This document shows, in pieces, positions 35,931-47,310 of a stretch of 64,000 bases of DNA. Origin of the DNA: Acheta domesticus (Eukaryota; Arthropoda; Insecta; Orthoptera; Gryllidae); NCBI GenBank assembly GCA_031308135.1, contig JAHLJT010009419.1:36821221-36885220 (forward strand). The letters run 5' to 3'. Under the pieces are notes generated by a model, which was not told where the DNA came from, ran no database searches, and saw only the letters and a program-made list of their open reading frames with translations. A program made the position numbers and the translations under genes. The first letter of the stretch is position 1; every line of letters begins with the position of its first letter.

Positions 35931-36242
35931 TATGTCGATCCCCAAAGTGTATTTTTATCGCAGAATTTATTTGAGAGCAAACTATCAGAATAAGTTAATT
36001 TCTTTTCCAATAACTCAATTAGAGTAACAAAATCATTTTGTCTATTCATGCATCCTTTGATATGAATGTGATATGTTTTCGATAGGTATGTCGATCCCCA
36101 AAGTGTATTTTTATCGCAGAATTTATTTGAGAGCAAACTATCAGAATAAGTTAATTTCTTTTCCAATAACTCAATTAGAGTAACAAAATCATTTTGTCTA
36201 TTCATGCATCCTTTGATATGAATGTGATATGTTTTCGATAGG
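35931..36242. repeat. Identical 156-bp tandem duplication
   Basis: Two copies, 35931-36086 and 36087-36242, appear base-for-base identical, starting TATGTCGATCCCCAAAGTGT and ending TTTTCGATAG. 156 is divisible by 3 and the minus strand is open through both (52 residues repeated, e.g. KTYHIHIKGCMNRQNDF), but the frame then runs into SINE sequence, so protein coding is doubtful. Identity implies a recent duplication or an assembly artefact. Confidence 0.85.
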
Positions 36243-36432
36243 AAAAAGCTAGATTTCAACTATGCCTCTTTGTGAAGGATCCCGCAAACTTGACAACCAT
36301 AGAAAAAAGTAAATTTTGGTAAATAATGGAATGAGCATTGATTACAAACGCCTCATTTGTATTTGACGGCAAACGTCCATTCTTCAGTAAGAAACAATAT
36401 TTTAATGACAAAATTTGTTCAAAGCGTTAAGG

Positions 36433-36505
36433 GCTTCGACAAGGAATTGAATCCCGGGCTCCGTGTTCATGTCCAGTTAGTCTGACCACCCAGCTACCCA
36501 GACAA
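36433..36505 (-). repeat. tRNA-derived SINE head (minus strand)
   Basis: On the minus strand, GGGTAGCTGGGTGGTCAGAC (A box TAGCTGGGTGG, about 36487-36497) is followed at tRNA spacing by GGGATTCAATTCC (B box, 36443-36455). The anticodon arm does not fold cleanly. Different family from the SINE at 35791. Confidence 0.55.
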
Positions 36506-37799
36506 TCAATGTTTTGGCGCTCACTTAGGCTTGCTGTAATGCCCGTTATTTGATATTTAATTGTTACATCCAGTCACCTTGGTTGGACACGTTAATTTAA
36601 TAATAATATGATTTTAATGTGATATCTTTATTATCTTGTTTGTTAACTAGATTATTATGGTAATCTAATTTGTCATTAATAATTTTATAGAATACATTTA
36701 TTTTATTTGACAGGCAAATTTTGTAATAGTTCATGAATTGTCTTGACAGTTAGGATGTTTAAACATATGTTCAGTGTATTGCTCTTCAGATATAGGCAAT
36801 TCGGAAAGTATTTGTGTAACATAGTAATGTGGTTTTTCAACTAAGACCTGCATGCAGATCAGGTTTGGTTTTGTCGTCGGACATATATAATTTCTCCAAA
36901 AACGATTTTTTTGACCAAATATTTGTTTTCGTTTTACACTGTGGTCGAAAATTGCACATCCTTTCGTAGGTTACAGAGAACATTACACAGGCATTTCCAA
37001 AATTAAATATTGCCCAAACTTACGCCTTACGCTTCTAGTTTCCGCAATAGAGATTGTTGTCGCTTTTTTTTATCAATGTACAGTTGTTTTACGCAAATTG
37101 GAAAATGACGCTAAGCAATATAGGTGCATTGCAACAAAAAGGACAACAGAAAGTAAATTAAAAGGCAACGAGTGAACTTTTTTGGAACATGTTGAAAATT
37201 ACGACAAGAACACTTTATAGCCCAAAATAGTTATCAGGTAAAATTTTGAAGAAAATGAGATGGTTTATTGTAGCCTGTTTTATTCTGTTCAATCACTTAC
37301 TCCAACAAAACTAAGAAAATATTCAACCGCAGAAAAAGTAACGAAGATCATTTAAATCTTGCGGTCGTGACGATCACCACCAAGGTCAGCTCAAAAGTAA
37401 TTGTGGGGTTTGGAAAATCTTGAACTGGTGGAACAGCGCGAGTAATTGATGTCTTGCGCTTTAATCAACCGGTTTCGAGCGCTTCCAATTGATTGGCGAA
37501 GGTTGCCATTGGGCTGGCGTGAAAGGGTACAGACCGATGCTAACTTGTGTGGATGCTCTTCTAAATTTTGAAGAAAATGTAACCCCTTCAAAAATGTAAT
37601 GAAGATCAATATTTCAATCAAAATAAAATCTGAATAATGATTTCTTCCAAGTTCATAACAATCAAATGTAATGAACCATTATACCATTGTAAAAGTTTTC
37701 AGTGATACTTTCTTTTCTTAACTTCATTTTACATGAACTTGTAAGAATAAATTGTTGTTTATATTTTCTCTAATACGTATGTATATACGAAATTGTATT

Positions 37800-38300
37800 C
37801 CTGGTATAGAGAAAATAATGCTACGGCAAGAAGCGGCGATTTTTCGACATTGTAGGGGTCTAATACAAAAAAGTGGATAAAGGTTTCGAGATGTAGAAAA
37901 TTTCTTCTAGCAGGTTGTGTAATCAGAATTCACAATATTGGTCCTTGATATCACAAAATTGGATCATAGAAAAATGACTGTGTGTGAAAATCACTAGCTT
38001 GAAAACTATTCTAAGATTTCTTTTTCTAAAATAAATATTCTTTGGTCGATCTGATCTGATTCAAAGATCTGCGATTTTGAAAAACATTCATTAAGTTTTG
38101 GGGGTATTTAAATAAAGCTTCTGAAATAATAAAAACCACGTAAAAAGGTGGCATAGGTCTGATTTTTACTATTAATTTTGAATTTATATTACTGCCGGTA
38201 ATGTAAATATTATTCTTATATGTTTCTAATATTATTTTAATATTTACACTAGCGCGAACCCGTCAAAATGTGACGGTGAGATATGAGATAAATGTAAAAT
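37800..38300 (+). repeat. AT-rich interspersed repeat (family X), fragment
   Basis: Parallels the copy at 31270: GATCTGATTCAAAGATCTGCG followed by ATTTTGAAAA and TTTTGGGGGTATTT. Decayed; no ends identified. Confidence 0.4.
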
Positions 38301-39089
38301 ACTGTGCACGCACAATGTTCACAAAGCATATTCTTAAATAAGAAGAAGAAGGAGCAAACTTCTCTTATATAACGATTATTTTTGCATCTGTTGTTATTTA
38401 CTTTTATGGGCAGGATGATTAGATATAACGCAGCACAAAATCAGTTGTTTGATAAATTAACACTTACACAATTGGACACATGTGGCAATGCAATATCGGC
38501 ACCAAAATGACACAGAAGGTAGAGTATAATTACATTAACGGATGTTATTTCTGAAGTTTTTTGATATGTCATCATCATCATCTATAAAGAACTTTTTCAT
38601 TTCTTCTAACAAATTGCTAGAAGGCAACCTTCGGAACTGCGTGGACACTTCGGAACGCGACACAACCTGTGCACAACTTCAGTACTTCAGTAAAACCGAA
38701 CCAACAAGACCAATTGTCCAAATGTTCTCTACAAAATACTCCACGAAAACAATACATGCAAACACAGTCAGTACCAAAATGCAATTATTACTCCTGAAAC
38801 AAAACCTTGGTGAATTGTAAACAACATGCGCAGCATCAAGCGGCGAGGACTTACATCTATGGATGTTCTCATTTCTATCAATAATAAATACAGCCTTAGG
38901 AGGAGAACAGTTGAGTATTTATAAGCATTCTATTAACCAATTATTTTTTAAATTAATTTACTAAATGCTAGTGAATCAACACAAAAAAATATCTGATAAC
39001 ACATCTAGGGATGACATTCTTTGATTCAAAGGAAAAATAAATACAATCAGTTCAGTATAAAATCGAAACGAAGCCATGGCAGAATACCT

Positions 39090-39500
39090 TATTTTTTTAA
39101 ATATATAGATTACCGGCAATTTGTATACATTATTGCATTTGTGAGTAAAGTGCTTCAAATAATTTCCAATGAAGTTACTTGTTAACTCAAAAATTTTATG
39201 TAAAAACGAGATCAAAATTGCCCATTTTCAGGAAAGCTCAAATAAACATTTCTCCAAAACTGCTCCAAATTTTTCAACAAAAATTTGCAAACAGTACCAG
39301 ATTTTACTCTTTTATGATATTCTTAAGTTATGTTTCAATTCTACTATTAGGGACCGAGAAATTGAGAAAATATGAAAAAAGTTCTTAGGGTGGCAATATG
39401 CGGCAGCTGAGAAGAGGGTAGGACAAACCCCAAAAGCTTGCCCAGACAGAGATTAGAAAACTAAATAGTACGAAAAAGTCTGTGTCATTCTGTAACGACA
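39090..39500 (+). repeat. AT-rich interspersed repeat (family X), fragment
   Basis: Same module order as the copy at 41350-42230: 'TACCGGCAATTTGT', 'GTGAGTAAAGTGCTTCAAAT', 'CTCCAAA...TTTTTCAACAAAA', then GGCAGCTGAGAAGAGGGTAG and an end-like AAAAAGTCTGTGTCATTCTG (about 39472-39491). Confidence 0.5.
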
Positions 39501-40024
39501 CTAGTTTTTTTATTTATTTATTTATTTAAAGTATCTTTGACTGCTGAGGTGATTATTGACTAATGTTATAGTGAAAATATCATTGACACATATATTGTAT
39601 TGCAATAGATGGTTCAACTTAGACTAATTCATTTTGTAAATACCAACTGTTCTTTACAATTCCTTGCAATAAAGAATACAATTTGTCACAAAAACAGTAC
39701 AAATCATTATAAGAGTAGCGTTTGGTTGCTATTTCTTATAGTGAACTACATGGTTGGTATAAAACAGTGTTTGACCACAGGATAAAAAAAAATATCATTC
39801 ATTGATGACATTAAGAGCCATACAATTTGTCAGAACTTTTTCTTGATAAAATGTAGATAATTTTAATTGATTTAAATGATTAATAATTGATATGTGTAGA
39901 TAATGTAGAATTGATTTAAAATTATCGCGATCTACATACTTCTTACTGTACTTTAGAAATAGTGAACATTCTTGGGTCGGTTGATTAATGTTCACCCTTT
40001 CGTGGGCAAAATATATACAGATTT

Positions 40025-40219
40025 AAATTATATTCCATTTGGTCCATATATTTAGAACAGACTTTTGTAAATTGTATAATAATTCACTTTAATGGGTATT
40101 CATTTAACAAGCAACAGTTTCGAGGATTATTTTTCTCATCTTCAGGCTTATATTCTTTAAATCATTTCCAAGTGACAAAAGTCTGTCCTAAATAATATTG
40201 ACCAAATAGAATATAATTT
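40025..40219. mobile_element. Fold-back / MITE-like element, ~195 bp
   Basis: Arms of about 45 bp: AAATTATATTCCATTTGGTC at the left and, in reverse complement at the right, AAATTATATTCTATTTGGTC, both continuing to ACAGACTTTTGT. A short unique centre (CATTTAACAAGCAACAGTTT). The TTTAA-like flanks may be a target site. No coding. Confidence 0.7.
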
Positions 40220-40289
40220 AATATCTATAAAATATCAATAGATATATAAATGATAAATAATTCTGTGACACCATGTCACAGAAGGTCTG

Positions 40290-40870
40290 TCAGTTACGGA
40301 TCTTTCGCGCATTTAGTCAAATTTATCGACACCACCCATTATTTTATTATCTTCTGCCACTTCTTCCGGACAATAAATGTCAGAAGACGTGCCATCTTAG
40401 TTTCCTTTTTATAACAGTAGTTTCCCTAGAATTATGGAAGGCAGAGAGGAAAATCAGAGGCCGGTTATCCATCCACATCACTGCATAAATAATTTCGTTA
40501 TTTCATGCTGAAATTCCCCTCTCCATAATTTGTTGTTTTCGTTCATCTTCGGCACGCCTTTCCTATTGGCTTTTACAGTGCCGCAAGAAAATGCGCACTT
40601 TTTCAAGAGTTTTGACATCACCTTTGTTGTCGAGAAAAACCTGTCAGATGCTACTAATGAATTTTGATTGCATCTATAGGTATGCTCCATGACAACTCTT
40701 TCACCGAATGACAACTCACGTTTTGGTTGTTTTTGCCAGTGTAAACATCGAAATTAATTACGTAACCACTGCAGGCATCGGACAAGCACCAAATTTTGTA
40801 CTCCCTTTTTACGAGTTTCATGGGCATGTACTGCTTCATTGATGACTTACCACTGAAAGGCCTCCAAACT
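40290..40870 (-). pseudogene. piggyBac transposase fragment
   Basis: Minus-strand reading with frameshifts gives, in order: FSGKSSMKQYMPMKLVKR, YKIWCLSDACSGYVINFDV, YTGKN, LSFGERVVMEH, FFSTTKVMSKLL, CGTVKANRKGVPK, LWRGEFQHEI, WMDNRPLIFLS and MGGVDKFD. These are the central DDE-domain blocks of piggyBac-family transposases (the KQY-PxKP-like, CGT.R.NRKG-like and MGGVD blocks). Stops and at least three frame changes show it is dead. The N-terminal third and Cys-rich tail were not found. Confidence 0.85.
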
Positions 40871-41349
40871 CAACAAACAAGGAAATGGCGGGAAAAGCAC
40901 TATGCAGAAACGTTCCCAGTAGTCAAAGATTGATGACAGCACTTGTCAGAGCCAGGAAGAACGTTTTCCAAGGGCACTGGAGATACTTTTGTGAAGTAGG
41001 AAGCACGCTCTTCACCGCCCATGAAATTTTGCGGAACCTTTTCTTGATAAAATGTAGATACCAGAATTGATTCAAAATTGTCGCAATCTAAATCTTTTCA
41101 CTGTACTTTAGAAATAGTGAACATTCTTTGGTCAATTTATTAATGTTAAGTGAAACATTACAATGTGTATTGTGTCAAGTTTCTTGCTGTTCTTTTTGGT
41201 GGCAGATCCATTCATTACAACGCCATAATCTGGTTTTGAATATATTATTGCTTTATGGTTTAATAGTAATATATTTTAATCAGCTCTCCAGTTGTTACGG
41301 GATAGATATTTTAAACAGTTTAGTCTCTTCTTATATTCCATTCATTATT

Positions 41350-42230
41350 TGAAATTTAAAAAAAATGCAAAAACAAGATTTTCTCAAAAACGGCTCCAAA
41401 TGTTTTCTTTAAACTTTTTGTAGTGATAGTGCTAACTGTGCTGTATGAGATGACATTTACGTCATATTGATCTATTCTTTTGTTTTTTCAAAAATTACAA
41501 AAATGTAATTTTATTGACTTTCTCATGTCGTTAATATTTGCATTAGCGGCGATTTGTTCACATTATTACATTAATAAGTACATTTGCATTAAATAATATC
41601 AAGTAAAGTATCTCGAAAATTGAATAGTTTTCTGTAAAAACTAGCTCAAAATTCCGTCTTTTCAGAAACGCTCAAACGCCATTTTCTCCAAAATGGCTTC
41701 AAATTTTTTGTTGTAACTTTTCGAATGGATAGTGCTAATTGCACTCTTTAATATGCCGTTCATTTTGGTATTTTTTTGTTTTTTCAAAAATTACACAAAT
41801 GTATTTTTTAAGTTCTCTCATATCGTTAAAATGCACATTTCCAGCAATTTGTAAACACTAATGAATCTGTGAGTGTAAGTGCTTCAAATGAGGTTTTTCG
41901 AAAACTCAAAAGTTTTCTATGAAAAAGAGCTTCAAAAAAATTTCGCATTTACAATGGCGCTTAAATGCCATTTTCTCTAAAACGGCTCCAACCTTTTCGA
42001 CGAAAATTTCCATTTAGGACAAGGTTTAACTCTTTTTTAATATTCTTAAAATAATGAGAAAACCGACAAATTAATAAAATGTCAAAAAAATGTAGTTTGG
42101 GAGACGATAGATGGCAGCTATCAAGAGTATTGGCTAGTCCGAATAGCTAGCCGAGACCAAACGAAACTGAAAAATAATACGAGAAAGTCTGTACCATTCT
42201 GTAGCACCACTAGCTAAAATTTTCATGTTG
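41350..42230 (+). repeat. AT-rich interspersed repeat (family X), long copy, plus orientation
   Basis: Alternating modules of 'TTTTCAAAAATTACAAAAATGT', 'GGCGATTTGT..ACATTAT', 'CTCAAACGCCATTTTCTCCA' and 'AAATGGCTTCAAATTTTTTG' repeat about three times. The right end is GATAGATGGCAGC then GAAAGTCTGTACCATTCTGT (about 42183-42202). A reverse copy at 44285-45335 makes an inverted pair about 2 kb apart. Confidence 0.6.
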
Positions 42231-42429
42231 TAGCAGAGAAATTTAAACGATTTCTAACCTCAAATTTTGAGTAGTATTTAAATAGATAATCACATTAATA
42301 TGCTTTTAAAAAGGAAAATTATATTTTTTTCAATGGTGAAAATGATTCTATAATTTTCAAAACACAAGGAAACACACATAAATATTGAAGTATCAATATG
42401 AGAAATATGCTCAATATAGAAAACCTCAA

Positions 42430-43006
42430 GTAAAAGAACACTTTTGCTTAGTGATACTAATTAATCATCTCAATTAGTTTTTAGATAATTTCTTCAGATA
42501 ATTTTTTGTAGAAATATTACAATAATTACACAGAAAGCGCTTAGTAATTCGATCACTCTAACGATTTGAAATAACTTCATTACGTTGTATTGTGTGGGAA
42601 TCTTGAAGTTATAGAAGAAATTTATGTACGTTTTCATTAAATCGAAGAATGTTACTTATGTTGTAGACTTCGTTCTGTAGCATGACTGGAATATCAGGAT
42701 ACTTTTAGGGACTCAAAATTGTTTCTCTCCTCATATCATAATTAGTATTTATTAATACTATTAATATAATTACCGTACGTGTCGACATTTCCCTATTTTA
42801 AGTGGACTGTCACGAATATTGTTGAACCTATGAAAGCATTACACGAGGGCCTTATATGTATACGTCTTCGGATCTTGGTGTAGATCAGTGCTTCAGTTTT
42901 CTGTTGCAGTAAGTATACCAATAGCTCTCTCTCTCTTTCTCACCGAAACAAAACAAAGAGCAGTGCTGCTCTCATTGCCAGTCCTATGCTCCGCTTGGTC
43001 GGGTTA
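42430..43006 (+). mobile_element. TA-target TIR element, 5'-truncated copy
   Basis: Aligns over about 550 bp with the element 55884-56574 (shared blocks CTTGACTGGAATAT / CATGACTGGAATAT, TAGATCARTRCTTCAGTTTT, GCAGTGCTGCYCTCATYGCC) and ends in the same terminus CCGCTTGGTCGGGTTA followed by TA. The left terminus is absent, so it is truncated or interrupted by family X sequence. Confidence 0.7.
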
Positions 43007-43089
43007 TACGTGTTTGACTTTATCTTCTGTTAGGTTTTCAATGAATTTGAACGCCTTGCCATTGATCCCAATTTCCTATGACAAGTAAT

Positions 43090-43420
43090 AGTATTCGGTT
43101 GGCCCTGACCGTACAATAAACGTTTTCAACATCTCAGTTTACTGCAAGTACATCTGTCCATTTGAAAATGCTCATTGAATATATATGTCTATGCTGATAA
43201 GATTGGAAATAGTTGAGTGGACTGACCGAAAACCAAATTGGTTATTTGAAACCATGTTCTTGAAGTCTAAGAACCACCGGAGACTATGGATTTGTTTAAA
43301 ACAAAATTGCACATGGCACAGGTGAGTGATACGAGTCTGTAATTTTCATTTTTCATTTCACCTTTTCCCGTTTTGGGGATAGGGATGGCAATCGCAGATT
43401 TCCACATTTTGGGAAAGAAG
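43090..43420 (-). pseudogene. Non-LTR reverse transcriptase fragment (R1/Jockey type)
   Basis: Minus-strand reading: FPKMWKSAIAIPIPKTGK, then ENYRLVSLTCAMC (cf. SYRPISLT), then NNQFGF-like FQITNLVFGQSTQ, then a degraded LISxDIYIQ-like part. This is the fingers/early-palm part of a non-LTR RT. No catalytic FADD and no endonuclease present, and frames shift. A different family from the fragment at 17 kb by sequence. Confidence 0.6.
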
Positions 43421-43969
43421 TATGTTTATGATGGGGATTTCAATAATTATCATGTTAATAATAAACTTCGATATTTTGTGTTGTGGCAATGCCTTCTATT
43501 GCCTGAGGTATGACATACTATCAACAAAATTCCTATTATATTCTATGGAATAGAATTTCAGATAACAGGAATTCACGAATCACAAGTGAGTTATTTTTTC
43601 AGAATACACTCACTTTATTAAATCATAAGTACTGCAAGTATTTCTTTTTGCACCTTGTAATAAATTCTTTTTCATTACCATATCTCTTGCTGAATATTTG
43701 CAACCAAACAAACTATGTACTGAATTGGACCTTGGCAATATATAAAATAATGAATGGTAATTTAAATGATTACACGGTGTACATGACGATTTGCTTTACC
43801 TACTGCAGCACAATCCCACAGTGAAAGCATTGCTGCCTTAAGTGAGATTCAAAACCACAATCTCAGAACAGAGCCGCCACAAACGCCTGCAGAACGATCG
43901 CCATAAATAGTAGCAGTCATATTTTTAGACGTGTAGTACTTGAGAGCGTCGAGAGGAGGACGCAACTCA

Positions 43970-44220
43970 GTTTCCTGGTGCGACTGAAGGAGTGAACACG
44001 TGCGTGGTCGGAATAAAGAGCGGGTGTGTCCTCACGTGCCGCCTGCGTCGGGGACCTGTTACGTGGGCCAGGCCGGGAAAAACCCCAGCATCGAAAATGC
44101 CGCGTGCGTCGTGCTTCGGGGTCACCAGACGGCTGCGGCGCCGGCGGAGGCGGTAGTGGTAGTGGCAGCGGTGGTGAAGATGGAGAATGCAAGGCGGCGG
44201 TGGGGGGGTGGACTTTAGCA
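43970..44220. other. GC-rich patch, role unknown
   Basis: About 250 bp with CpG-rich and GGCGGAGGCGGTAGTGG-type triplet repeat. Open on both strands for composition reasons. No splice signals that would make it an exon; it may be a repeat leader or an intronic enhancer. Confidence 0.3.
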
Positions 44221-44284
44221 GTGATGAAGATGATGGATTTGCAAATATAAATATGCATGTGCATATACACACATAGAGTTATTT

Positions 44285-45335
44285 GCTCCAAAACATACAA
44301 GAAACTAGTGGTGCTATAGAATGGCGCAGACTTTCCCATATTCGTTTTCTATTTCCTTTGGTCTCGGCTAGCTATTCGGACTTGCCACATACGCTTGCTG
44401 TCTGCCATCTATCGCTCCCCATTTTTTTTTACATTTTCTTAATTTTTCGGTTTCCAAGTAGAATAGAAATTTTATTTTAAGAATATAAAGGAGTATTAAA
44501 TAGCAATTTTCGCTGAAAAATTTGGAGATGTTTTAAGAAACTCGCGTTTAAGCGCTACTGTAAATGCGAAATATGAAGCTCTTTTTCACAAAAAAAGGTG
44601 TTTTCAAAAAATTTCATTATAAGTCATTTGAAGCCCTTAACTCGCGAAAAAATAACGTGATATTAAAGAGTGAATTAGCACTATCCGTTCGAAAAGTTTG
44701 AAAAAAATTAGAGCTGTATTTAAGAAAGTGGCATTTGAGCATTTCTAAAAATGCGGAATTTTGAGATAGTTTTCACATAAAACGGTTTATTTTTCGAGAA
44801 ACGTTATATGACTTTGTTTAAAGCGCATGTACTCATAAATATAATAATGTGAACAAATCGCCGTGAATATAAATATTAACGAAATGAGAGACAAGTCAAA
44901 AAAATTAAATTTTTGTAATTTTTGAAAAAAGAAATAGAGCAATATGGCGTTTATGCCTTCTCGTAAAGTACATTTAGCAATTTCCAAGTTGGAAGAAAAA
45001 ATTTTAAGCTGTTTTTGAGGAAATTTTGAAAATGTTCATTTCATGTAAAGTACCCCCAAATTTCGAAGAAAGTTTTTCAAAATCGGGGTGCCTCGAGTGG
45101 AGCCAGATTGACGGGGGATATCCTTTTTGGAATAAATCGTACGTACGGTTTAGGCGCTAGTGGTATTCACAAACTAACAGACGGGGCAGACAGAGGGACA
45201 GACGGACGTTTTGAAAAATGTCACTTTTTCGGTATCAGGGGACCCGAAAACTTGTATTTCCGTTGAAATCTCGAAATCGATTTTCCGCAGCATTACCTAA
45301 CTTTCCCTATACTACATATATTTCTCCGTATATAC
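44285..45335 (-). repeat. AT-rich interspersed repeat (family X), long copy, minus orientation
   Basis: Starts with the complement of the copy-1 right end (ACTAGTGGTGCTATAGAATG, GCAGACTTTC, CTGCCATCTATCG) and runs through the same modules in reverse. It extends further than the plus copy, to GTTTAGGCGCTAGTGG (about 45150), then GACAGACGGACGTTTTG and TTTTTCGGTATCAGGGGACC. This is the most complete copy and shows both probable ends. Confidence 0.6.
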
Positions 45336-45723
45336 GTATGTATGCGGAAAAGTAAAAATAGAACCTATGTGATATAAAAATTCATTATAGTTTGTAAAAT
45401 TGTTCTCTTCAAGCATTTGCCGAGCATAAAACGTTTCTTAGCAAGGGTTCGGAGTGATTGAAAGTAGGTTCTACCTCTGCAGAAGTGATTGTACACTAGA
45501 CTTCACCTCACTTAATTTAATTCGCGGTAAGGCAAGTTTCTGTAAAATGATATTTGTTAGTTTTAGATCGGGTAAGGAACGTACTCTTTGTAGCATGAGG
45601 GAATACGTTGTTGAAATCACTTTTGTTCACAGAAATCCACTCATCCTTGACTGCGAGTACGCAGTAAGCGGGAGGGGGGGGGTAAATTTGACAATTCATG
45701 GCTAAGATATGGTGGTAGTCTTA

Positions 45724-45770
45724 GTAGCGCAGTGGCATTACATTGGAATTGCAAGGAAGGTGAATCCCTA
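45724..45770 (+). repeat. tRNA-derived SINE head, degraded
   Basis: Good A box TAGCGCAGTGG (45725-45735) with a weak B-box counterpart AGGTGAATCCC (about 45758-45768). Followed by AT-rich AATATGTAAAA-type sequence similar to the inside of the hAT element at 28400. Confidence 0.35.
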
Positions 45771-46199
45771 ACGTTTATTGCAAACGCGCATTTGAAATGT
45801 TCCGTTTCGAAGTTAAATGTATTAAAATATAACGAAATATATATTAATATGTAAAATATGTAAAAATAAGTAATTTTTACCAAAATATGTAAAATAAATA
45901 TAGTTAGGTGAAGGTCGGGCGCGGGGTAGTGTGCACCCTTGTTCCCTCATTCGTGCGGTCGCTCACTGGCCGTACCGGCTCACCGGCCACTTCCTCTGCC
46001 ATTCGTTATCTTCTGTCCTTTCTCCACGCTGTTTTGTCTTCCGCCCACGTCTAATGCCCCGACATTTTTGCTTCTCCTACTTTTAATTCATTCAGAGTCT
46101 TGTAACCTCTAAACAATATTATTGCATGCAGATATCTAGTTCCTGCGAAAACATGTAATTACATGGAAATCCGTTCCCTAGTAATTACTTAAGAATCCT

Positions 46200-46396
46200 G
46201 GCTCTAGTGGCGATGGTGGCTGAGGTGGTGGGCTGCGATACGAGCGGTGGCGGCAGTTGTGGCGGGCGTTGTCGCACAGAACAGGCTCTTGAAATGGTGC
46301 CACGGACTGTTCGCAGTCGATGGCAGTTTTGCACGGAGCGTTGACCTGCTGCTGCGGCCGCTTCGAAGTGGGACTCGGCACTTTCTCGCAGCCACG
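46200..46396 (-). mobile_element. Truncated internal leader of an LTR retroelement
   Basis: On the minus strand this directly follows the LTR end. Two bases (CG) separate the LTR from TGGCTGCGAGAAAGTGCC, a primer-binding-site-like sequence starting TGG. The remainder is a GC-rich leader cut off at about 46200, where AT-rich unrelated sequence begins. No gag or pol frame survives. Confidence 0.4.
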
Positions 46397-46985
46397 TGTG
46401 ACGTCGTCATAGGATGAGGAAGAACACAGACACGGAGTTGACTGTACATATTTATTTACAAGTTTATTACACTATATACACTCCTAAGGAACACTCCTAA
46501 GGAACGCTGCTCTCCACAGCACTCCGACTCCTGAGACGAGCCGCCTCAGTATTTCCCAAGAGAACCCCAGCTCGCTACCCTAGCGCCGCCCTTGGTCTCT
46601 TGTCCCGTGGCGAAAAGCCACGCCTCGCGAGACACTGCTCGCGATCACCTCCGCACATCGCTACGGTCAAACTCGACTGCCCAGGAAGCTTATTCCACCC
46701 ACCTCCCTTGCGAGGCATCACGTGACCGACCTCCCACGCACAAAGCGTCATTTCCGCTCGAGATTTGGGCTGGCTGCAGATGGAGCCTGGCGTCCATCTG
46801 CGAACGATTTCTGTCGTCACACATCACTAGTGCGAACGGACAGCCGCCTTCTCAGACACGCCCCCAGCGGAGAGACCCTCGAGAGACCCCGGGGGGTCCG
46901 TCCGGCCGGGCGCGGCACGAGAGGACCAACCCCTCCCCCTTGCACGACTTGTGCGGTCGGTCGCGCCCAGTGCTGTGACGCTACA
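46397..46985 (-). mobile_element. Probable LTR (589 bp) of a gypsy-like retrotransposon
   Basis: Minus strand, begins TGTAGCGTCACAG (46985) and ends GACGTCACA (46397), so TG...CA ends. A GC-rich U3-like part is followed by TATATAG (46478-46472) and close AATAAA signals (about 46468-46451), as in insect gypsy-type LTRs. Only one LTR is present in the window, so target duplications and age cannot be checked. Open frames on the plus strand here are shadows. Confidence 0.55.
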
Positions 46986-47059
46986 CACGCCATTCCCGCG
47001 GTGGGGTTCGCATTAAGCCCTAGGCGGCTACGAGTGACAGGAATTGTGGCGGATCTGCA

Positions 47060-47310
47060 CGCCGCCCTGTCTGTCGTGTCTGTCTGTCTCTGTGTACTCT
47101 CCTGTCTGTCTTGTCTGTCCGTCTTTCTCTCTGTCTGTCCTGTCTGACCTGTCTGTCTGCGTGCCTTCGTATCTGTCCATTTTTCTACTAGCCATTCTGT
47201 CTGTCCGTTTTTCTGCCAGCCATTCTGTCCGTCCGTCCGTCCGTCCGGTTTTTCTCCTCATCGCTCCTTCTGACCGTCCATCCTTCTGCCAATCGGTCTG
47301 TCACTCTGTG
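47060..47310 (+). repeat. (TGTC)n / (CCGT)n tetranucleotide microsatellite
   Basis: About 250 bp of imperfect CTGTCTGTC and GTCCGTCC tetranucleotides with longer sub-repeats (a CATTCTGTCTGTCCGTTTTTC block repeated around 47193-47250). Open frames in all phases are composition effects. Confidence 0.85.

Larger units (their letters stand above)
39836..41147. repeat. Direct repeats flanking the piggyBac remnant
   Basis: TTTTTCTTGATAAAATGTAG followed by AATTGATT, ATCGCGATCTA-like and ACTTTAGAAATAGTGAACAT blocks occur at about 39836-39985 and again at about 41038-41135. The same-orientation pair brackets the piggyBac transposase remnant and a fold-back element, so the interval could be a composite unit or the product of an internal duplication. 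Confidence 0.5.

Noticed and set aside
35747..36259. 170-codon minus-strand frame with a 52-residue repeat
   Set aside because: Runs through a perfect tandem duplication into a tRNA-derived SINE; no homology and no codon bias.
45830..46180. Third hAT element (TAGGGAACGG-like end at about 46165-46180)
   Set aside because: A right-end-like sequence and AATATGTAAAA interior are present, but no matching left end or 8-bp duplication was found.
46592..47147. Open frames over 46.6-47.1 kb on both strands
   Set aside because: They overlie the probable LTR and the TGTC microsatellite.
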